From the NCBI RefSeq assembly GCF_003284975.1, contig NZ_QMEU01000047.1:1-34713 (forward strand): DNA of 34,713 nucleotides, in the 5' to 3' direction. The translations under genes and the position numbers were made by a program. The notes beneath the pieces were generated by a model. The model made no database searches. It worked only from the letters and a program-made list of their open reading frames with translations, and was not told the origin of the DNA. The stretch is from Mycobacterium colombiense (GTDB lineage: Bacteria > Actinomycetota > Actinomycetes > Mycobacteriales > Mycobacteriaceae). Below, piece after piece: positions 30,068 to 34,713 of the stretch. Numbering within the stretch: the stretch's first letter is position 1; every line of letters starts with the position of its first letter.

Positions 30068-31059
30068 ATACGGTGCACGTCAACATCGAGCTGGCGCGCT
30101 ACTCCGACTGGGCGTTCACGTCCGCGGTGGTGGCCTTGGTGATCGCCCTGCTGTTGCTGGCCTTCGAGCTGGCCTATGTCGGGGCCCGAGCCGGCGGGCG
30201 CCGCGCCGATCAGCGCGCCCGGGTGCTGGCCGGTGCCGTCAGCGCCGACTCCGCCACCCCCGGGGTGGTGGAGGAGGCGACCCAGCGCCCGACCGACGAG
30301 CGCGCCGGTCGGGCCGGGCTGGCCGTGGTGTACCTGGGCATCGGGCTGCTGCTGGCCTGCCTGGTGCTGCGTGGCCTGGCCACCCTGCGGGTGCCGTGGG
30401 GCAACATGTACGAGTTCATCAACCTGACCTGCCTGTGCGGATTGATCGCCGGGGCGGTCGTGCTGCGCCGCCCGCAATACCGGCCGCTGTGGGTCTTCCT
30501 GCTGCTGCCGGTGCTGATCCTGCTGACGGTGTCGGGTCGCTGGCTCTACACCAACGCCGCGCCGGTGATGCCGGCGCTGCAGTCCTACTGGCTGCCCATC
30601 CACGTGTCGGTGGTCAGCCTGGGGTCGGGGGTGTTCCTGGTCGCCGGCATCGCCAGCATCCTGTTCCTGCTGCGCACGTCGCCGCTGGCGGACGCCGAAC
30701 GCGGCTCGCACACCGCGCTGAGCCGGCTGGTGCAGCGGTTCCCGGACGCCCAGACGCTGGACCGCATCGCCTACCGGACGACGATTTTCGCTTTTCCGGT
30801 GTTCGGCTTCGGCGTCATCTTCGGGGCCATCTGGGCCGAAGAAGCCTGGGGCCGATATTGGGGCTGGGATCCCAAGGAGACGGTGTCCTTCGTCGCCTGG
30901 GTGATTTACGCCGCCTACCTACACGCCAGGTCGACCGCGGGATGGCGGGACAGGAAAGCCGCCTGGATCAATGTGGCGGGGTTCGTGGCCATGGTCTTTA
31001 ATCTGTTCTTCGTTAATCTGGTCACTGTCGGCCTGCATTCTTATGCGGGTGTCGGGTGA
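30064..31059 (+). CDS. ccsB: Cytochrome c synthase subunit CcsB/CcsA family
   Basis: This 331-residue membrane protein has about eight helices. The heme-handling tryptophan-rich motif is WGRYWGWDPKETVS near residue 262. Conserved histidines are in YWLPIHVSVVSL, AAYLHARST and VGLHSYAG. Together with ResB it exports heme and joins it to CxxCH apocytochromes. The ATG overlaps the resB stop (ATGA). The region at about 40-75 between helices 1 and 2 is an Ala/Arg-rich cytoplasmic loop. It corresponds to Rv0529 (also named ccsA in some annotations) and closes the run that begins at hemL. Confidence 0.95.
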   Translation: MNTVHVNIELARYSDWAFTSAVVALVIALLLLAFELAYVGARAGGRRADQRARVLAGAVSADSATPGVVEEATQRPTDERAGRAGLAVVYLGIGLLLACLVLRGLATLRVPWGNMYEFINLTCLCGLIAGAVVLRRPQYRPLWVFLLLPVLILLTVSGRWLYTNAAPVMPALQSYWLPIHVSVVSLGSGVFLVAGIASILFLLRTSPLADAERGSHTALSRLVQRFPDAQTLDRIAYRTTIFAFPVFGFGVIFGAIWAEEAWGRYWGWDPKETVSFVAWVIYAAYLHARSTAGWRDRKAAWINVAGFVAMVFNLFFVNLVTVGLHSYAGVG

Positions 31060-31121
31060 CGGTGCACAACCGGCCCGAATAGGAACGAGACGCCGAAAAA
31101 CGCACGACAAGGGGGAGTGCA

Positions 31122-32429
31122 GTGACCGAGCATCCGACGACGGGCGTGGGGGCGCCCGAACAACCGACCACGCAGCTACCCCCACAGACGCCGTCGGCGG
31201 CAGGTCAGCAGGAGACCGCCCAACCGCAGGCCGAGTCCGGCGGTGACGCCCCCACCCGCGCCTTCGCCGGATTCCGCACCGAACGTCGCGTCCCCGGCCC
31301 CGAACGCCAGCCCGCCGCGCCGCCCACGGCGCCCCGGCCGGGCGGGATGCCGCCCTGGGACTCCACGCCGGTGACCGGCATCCCGCGCGTGGACCCCACG
31401 GCGTACGGCGCCTACTACACCGGCCCGGACGCGCCGCCCACCCAGATCAAGGGGGCGCCGCCGCGTCCGGAGCACCTGCCGCACACGCCGTACCCGGAAC
31501 TGTCCACCGGCATGCTGCTGCGCCCAGTCGCCCCGCCGCCGTCCGACGGGTGGCGGCTGCTGCTGTTCAAGCTGTCCGGCGGGCTGATCAACCTGGGTGA
31601 GAGCCCCCGGGCCACCCGGTACAACAATCTGGTCGCCCAGGTGAACCGGCCCCTGCGGGGCTCCTACCGGGTGGCGTTCCTCTCGCTGAAGGGCGGCGTC
31701 GGCAAGACCACGATCGCCGCCACGCTGGGCGCCACTTTCGCCTCCATCCGGGGCGACCGGGTGGTGGCCGTGGACGCCAACCCCGACCGCGGGACGCTGA
31801 GCCAGAAGATCCCGCTGGAGACGGCCGCGACCGTGCGCCAGCTGCTGCACGACGCCGGAACCATCGAGCGCTACAGCGACGTGCGCCGCTACACCTCCAA
31901 GGGACCGAGCGGCCTGGAGGTGCTGGCGTCCGAGACCGACCCCGGCGTCTCGGAGGCGTTCAGCGCGCAGGACTACGAGCGGATCCTGGACATCCTGGAA
32001 CGGTTCTACGGCCTGGTGCTGACGGACTGCGGACCCGGGCTGCTGCACTCGGTGATGAGCTCGGTGCTGCAGAAGGCGGACGCGCTCATCGTGGTCAGCT
32101 CGGCGTCCATCGACGGCGCCCGCAGCGCCTCGGCGACGCTGGACTGGCTGGACGCCCACGGCCACGAGAACCTGGTCCGCAATTCCATCGCGGTCATCAA
32201 CGGGGTGAAGCCACGCCCGGGCAAGGTCGACATGAACAAGGTGATCGACCACTTCTCCCGGCGCTGCCGCGCGGTTCAGCTGGTGCCGTTCGACCCGCAC
32301 CTCGAAGAGGGCGCCGAGATTGAGCTGGACCGGCTCCGGCGCGGGACGCGCGAGGCGCTCACCGAGCTGGCCGCCATCGTCGCCGACGGGTTCCCCGGCG
32401 ACCAGCACAACCCGGGAGTGCTGGGCTAA
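31122..32429 (+). CDS. Orphan MinD/ParA-like ATPase with proline-rich N-terminus (EspI-like, Rv0530)
   Basis: This 435-residue protein has about 140 residues of Pro/Ala/Thr-rich disordered sequence. A signature seen in EspI-type proteins of ESX loci follows (WRLLLFKLSGGLINLGESP), then a deviant Walker A KGGVGKTT at 190-197, VVAVDANPDRGTLSQKI and LVLTDCGPGLLHS. It is a cytoplasmic P-loop ATPase of the SIMIBI class; EspI proteins modulate type VII secretion. No ESX core gene is present here, so its partner is unknown. GTG 31122 is preceded by AAGGGGGAG. It lies 62 bases after ccsB on the same strand and may be expressed with it. Confidence 0.88.
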   Translation: MTEHPTTGVGAPEQPTTQLPPQTPSAAGQQETAQPQAESGGDAPTRAFAGFRTERRVPGPERQPAAPPTAPRPGGMPPWDSTPVTGIPRVDPTAYGAYYTGPDAPPTQIKGAPPRPEHLPHTPYPELSTGMLLRPVAPPPSDGWRLLLFKLSGGLINLGESPRATRYNNLVAQVNRPLRGSYRVAFLSLKGGVGKTTIAATLGATFASIRGDRVVAVDANPDRGTLSQKIPLETAATVRQLLHDAGTIERYSDVRRYTSKGPSGLEVLASETDPGVSEAFSAQDYERILDILERFYGLVLTDCGPGLLHSVMSSVLQKADALIVVSSASIDGARSASATLDWLDAHGHENLVRNSIAVINGVKPRPGKVDMNKVIDHFSRRCRAVQLVPFDPHLEEGAEIELDRLRRGTREALTELAAIVADGFPGDQHNPGVLG

Positions 32430-32471
32430 CCGGCAGCGGTCGCAAGGGCGGCGGAAGCCGGCGCCATCGAA

Positions 32472-32630
32472 CTAGCGCGGATTGTCGCCGTGACCCAACC
32501 GCCGCAGGAAATCCGGATCGTCGTCGGGCCCGATGACGCGCGTCTTCGGCCGGTGGGCCTGCGATCGCGCCGCACGCCAGCCGACGTAGATCAGCGTTCC
32601 CAAAATCACGACGAGCAGCAGGTAGAGCAC
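32472..32630 (-). CDS. Small single-pass membrane protein (Rv0530A-like)
   Basis: This 52-residue protein starts at GTG 32630, with AAGGAGG 6 bases upstream (32637-32643), an excellent ribosome-binding site. One hydrophobic helix (LYLLLVVILGTLIYVGW) leads to a basic, then acidic tail (RPKTRVIGPDDDPDFLRRL, GDNPR). It fits remembered Rv0530A in place, strand and sequence. Such short membrane proteins are often missed. Function unknown. It is divergent from the next gene with 46 bases between the start codons. Confidence 0.85.
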   Translation of the reverse strand: MLYLLLVVILGTLIYVGWRAARSQAHRPKTRVIGPDDDPDFLRRLGHGDNPR

Positions 32631-32664
32631 GCAACACCTCCTTCGGGCGAATATACCCGCGCCG

Positions 32665-32670
32665 TAGGCT
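32665..32670 (+). promoter_or_regulatory. Candidate -10 of a leaderless Rv0531-like promoter
   Basis: TAGGCT (TANNNT) is followed by 6 bases and then the GTG at 32677, with no Shine-Dalgarno. The spacing places the transcription start on the start codon. Confidence 0.45.
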
Positions 32671-32676
32671 CAGCTT

Positions 32677-33084
32677 GTGTCACAAGAAGCTAGCGACGAT
32701 AGCACCGGGACCGCGCCGGACCCCGCCGCGAATGGGGGCGCGGCGCCGCCCGCCGGAAACCGCGTCGCCGCACCCGTGCTGGCGTACATGGCGGCGCGGG
32801 TGCTGCTGGCGGCGGCGCTCACCGGCGTCATCTATGGGGTGGCCCGCCTGGCGGGCATCAGCCAGTTCCCGATCGTGGTGGCCGTGCTGTTCGCCCTGAT
32901 CATCGCGATGCCGTTGGGCATCTGGGTGTTCGCCCCGCTGCGCCGGCGCGCCACCGCCGCGCTCGCGATCGCCGGGGAACGACGCCGCCGCGAGCGCGAC
33001 CTGCTGCAGGCTCGGCTGCACGGGGACGCCCCGCCCGGCGGCGTCGGTGACGGGGCCGGCGACCAAGAATCAGGGCGCGGCTAG
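32677..33084 (+). CDS. DUF4229-like small membrane protein (Rv0531)
   Basis: This protein has 135 residues: a low-complexity Ala/Pro/Gly N-terminus of about 30, then two helices (LAYMAARVLLAAALTGVIYGVA and FPIVVAVLFALIIAMPLGIWVF). A basic amphipathic segment follows (PLRRRATAALAIAGERRRRERD), then a Gly/Asp-rich tail. It resembles DUF4229 proteins and Rv0531 by position. The function is unknown. GTG 32677 is supported by the leaderless promoter spacing, but an internal start near the first helix is possible. The 3' end overlaps fabH by 4 bases, convergently. PE_PGRS6, found nearby in M. tuberculosis, is absent. Confidence 0.82.
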   Translation: MSQEASDDSTGTAPDPAANGGAAPPAGNRVAAPVLAYMAARVLLAAALTGVIYGVARLAGISQFPIVVAVLFALIIAMPLGIWVFAPLRRRATAALAIAGERRRRERDLLQARLHGDAPPGGVGDGAGDQESGRG

Positions 33085-34088
33085 CCGTTCGGCAGCCGCA
33101 CGACCTGCGCGGCGTAGCTCAGGCCGGCGCCGTAGCCCAGCAGCAGGGCCAGATCGCCGGCCTTGGCCGCCCCGGTGCCCAGCAGTTCGGCCATCGCCAG
33201 CGGAATGGACGCCGCCGAGGTGTTTCCGGTGTGCTCGATGTCGTTGGCCACCACCGCATCCGGGCGCAGATCCAGGCTCTTGGCCAGCACCTCGTTGATC
33301 CGGCTGTTGGCCTGATGCGGCAGGAAGACGTCGATCTCGTCGGGCCGCACACCCGCCGCGTCCATGGCCTGGCGACCGACTTTGCCCATCTCGAACGCCG
33401 CCCACCGGAACACCGCGCTGCCTTCCAGCCGCAGGTACGGGCGCTCGCCGGTGCGGTTGTCCAGGAAGTCGATCCATTCGATGTCCTGGCGGATGGCGGT
33501 GGCCTGCGCGCCGTCGCTGCCCCAGATGGTGGGCCCGATGCCCTGGTCGGGCGTCTCGCCCACCACCACCCCGGCCGCGCCGTCGGCGAAGATGAAGCAG
33601 TTGCTGCGGTCCGTCATGTCCACCGTCGGGGACAGCTTCTCCGAGCCGAGCACCAGCACCTTGGCGGCCGTCCCGCCGCGCACCATGTCGGCGGCCACCC
33701 CGAGCGCGTAGCCGAAGCCCGCGCACCCCGCCGAGACGTCGAACGCGGGCACGCCGCCCGCACCCAGCGCGGTCGCGACCGCCGGCGCGCACGCGGGCGT
33801 CTGGGTGAAATGGGTGCTGGTGGCGACGATGACGCAATCGATGTCGGCCGGCTCGAGGGACGCCTTGGCGATGGCCTCCTGCCCGGCGGCGGTCGCCATG
33901 GACGTGACGGACTCGTCGCGCCTGGCGAACCGGCGGGTCTTGATTCCGGTTCGCGTGAAGATCCACTCGTCGGACGAGTCGATGTTCTCGCACAGCTCGT
34001 CGTTGGTGACCACCCGCTCGGGTCGGTATGACCCCACACTGAGCAAGCCGATGTTCGTGGGCCCGCTGGTCGCGGCAATCTTGTTCAT
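33081..34088 (-). CDS. fabH: Beta-ketoacyl-ACP synthase III
   Basis: In mycobacteria FabH condenses acyl-CoA primers from FAS-I with malonyl-AcpM, feeding the FAS-II cycle that makes meromycolate chains. The 335-residue thiolase-fold protein has the catalytic triad Cys122 (SAGCAGFGY), His258 (LPHQANSRI) and Asn289 (EHTGNTSAAS), the same numbers as recalled for M. tuberculosis. DSSDEWIFTRTGI and the C-terminal LLGYGAGLSYAAQVV are also typical. ATG 34088 has GGAGG about 6 bases upstream. It is transcribed toward Rv0531. An inverted repeat lies in its upstream region. Confidence 0.97.
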   Translation of the reverse strand: MNKIAATSGPTNIGLLSVGSYRPERVVTNDELCENIDSSDEWIFTRTGIKTRRFARRDESVTSMATAAGQEAIAKASLEPADIDCVIVATSTHFTQTPACAPAVATALGAGGVPAFDVSAGCAGFGYALGVAADMVRGGTAAKVLVLGSEKLSPTVDMTDRSNCFIFADGAAGVVVGETPDQGIGPTIWGSDGAQATAIRQDIEWIDFLDNRTGERPYLRLEGSAVFRWAAFEMGKVGRQAMDAAGVRPDEIDVFLPHQANSRINEVLAKSLDLRPDAVVANDIEHTGNTSAASIPLAMAELLGTGAAKAGDLALLLGYGAGLSYAAQVVRLPNG

Positions 34089-34114
34089 TGCGGTCCTCCG
34101 CTGTCGCCGAGCAG

Positions 34115-34158
34115 ACGCAAAGGTACCCCAGAAGCGCCGCGCTCGGAGGTCTTTGCGT
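34115..34158. promoter_or_regulatory. Spaced inverted repeat upstream of fabH
   Basis: ACGCAAAG (34115-34122) and CTTTGCGT (34151-34158) are exact inverted complements separated by 28 bases, in the 100-base gap between menA and fabH. They could be paired half-sites of a regulator or chance. The stem is too widely spaced for a terminator. Confidence 0.25.
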
Positions 34159-34188
34159 GCACTGTGGGTAGCCCTTACGTAGTAGTCG

Positions 34189-34713
34189 TTAGGTAGTCAC
34201 CGTCAACGCCGTTGCGACCGCGATCGCCCACACCACCATCGCCAGCCCGGTGTCGCGCAGCACCGGGATCAGCTCGGGCCCGCCGCGGCCCGAGCGCACC
34301 GGGGCCGCCGCGCGCAGCGCCAGCGGGGTGGCCACCAATCCGACGGCGCACCACGGTGTCGCCAGCATGAGCACCAGGGTCAACAGCCCCGCGGTCCCCA
34401 GTAACGCCTGGTACAGGATCCGGGTGCGCGCATCGCCCAGCCGCACCGCCAGGGTGACCTTGCCCGAGCGGGCATCGGTCGGGATGTCCCGCAGGTTGTT
34501 GGCCACCAGCACCGACGAGGACAGCGCCCCGACCGACACCGCCAGCACCAGGCCCACCCAGTCCACCCGCAGCGCCTGGGTGAACTGGGTGCCCAGCACG
34601 GCGACGAGGCCGAAGAACAGGAACACGGCGACCTCGCCGAGACCGGCGTAGCCGTAGGGTTTCGACCCGCCGGTGTACAACCACGCCCCGGCGATGCAGG
34701 CCGCGCCGACCGC
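34189..34713 (-). CDS. menA: 1,4-dihydroxy-2-naphthoate octaprenyltransferase, C-terminal part (5' end beyond window)
   Basis: The frame is open from the right edge and ends at 34189, giving about 174 residues. It contains the UbiA-family segments YTGGSKPYGYAGLGEVAVF and the second Asp-rich motif NLRDIPTDARSGKVTLAVRLG, with several membrane helices (VLAVSVGALSSSVLVAN, AGLLTLVLML, AMVVWAIAVATAL). MenA attaches the polyprenyl chain to dihydroxynaphthoate in menaquinone synthesis, at the plasma membrane. The first Asp motif and the start codon lie outside the window. It lies upstream of fabH on the same strand, as in M. tuberculosis (Rv0534c). Confidence 0.95.
   Translation of the reverse strand, partial: AVGAACIAGAWLYTGGSKPYGYAGLGEVAVFLFFGLVAVLGTQFTQALRVDWVGLVLAVSVGALSSSVLVANNLRDIPTDARSGKVTLAVRLGDARTRILYQALLGTAGLLTLVLMLATPWCAVGLVATPLALRAAAPVRSGRGGPELIPVLRDTGLAMVVWAIAVATALTVTT

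Noticed and set aside
1..34713. tRNA, rRNA, CRISPR array, insertion sequence or prophage genes
   Set aside because: Reading the window showed no recognisable tRNA or rRNA sequence, no regularly spaced direct repeats, and no transposase or integrase motifs. A covariance-model scan was not possible.

Overview
The window is a high-G+C mycobacterial chromosome segment. Gene order follows the Mycobacterium tuberculosis Rv0508-Rv0534c block: glutaredoxin-like protein, hemA-hemC-hemD-hemB, Rv0513, Rv0514, the STAS protein Rv0516c, acyltransferase Rv0517, SGNH protein Rv0518, esterase-like Rv0519c, gabP, hemL, Rv0525, the cytochrome c maturation set Rv0526-Rv0529, Rv0530, Rv0530A, Rv0531, fabH and menA. 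All comparisons are from remembered sequences, not searches. The species is not fixed by the sequence; no PE/PPE gene is seen, and counterparts of Rv0515, Rv0520/Rv0521 and PE_PGRS6 are absent.

Left end (1-2172, minus): an esxF-esxE-cpnT operon. It encodes two WXG100 proteins and the N-terminal 525 residues of a CpnT-type exported toxin whose C-terminus lies off the window. In M. tuberculosis this cassette (Rv3905c-Rv3903c) is far from hemA, so its place here is a synteny difference.

2232-8445 (plus): the Rv0508-like gene, then the tetrapyrrole genes hemA, hemC, hemD (fused methyltransferase/uroporphyrinogen III synthase) and hemB, then two small membrane proteins. These genes take glutamyl-tRNA to uroporphyrinogen III; hemL, the missing step, lies 17 kb further on.

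8429-17881: an envelope and signalling region. It holds the STAS regulator, a membrane acyltransferase with a neighbouring secreted SGNH protein, and a minus-strand run of Tat-signal esterase, fused acyltransferase-SGNH protein, a 38-residue membrane peptide and a large cyclase/ATPase/LuxR regulator. The regulator's DNA-binding end is cut off by a one-base frameshift.

17882-24983: metabolic accessory genes. They are an SsuD-like sulfonate monooxygenase with an MFS transporter, the GabP-type permease, and a minus-strand pair of ketopantoate-reductase-like and D-tartrate-dehydratase-like enzymes. A stretch before hemL carries a strong hairpin, a broken small gene and a dyad.

24984-34713: hemL, a phosphoglycerate-mutase-like protein, a thioredoxin-like lipoprotein, CcdA, ResB and CcsB overlap stop-to-start, which suggests one translationally coupled operon linking heme supply to cytochrome c assembly. 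An orphan EspI-like ATPase, two small membrane proteins, fabH and the C-terminal part of menA follow. No tRNA, rRNA, CRISPR array, insertion sequence or phage gene was recognised.
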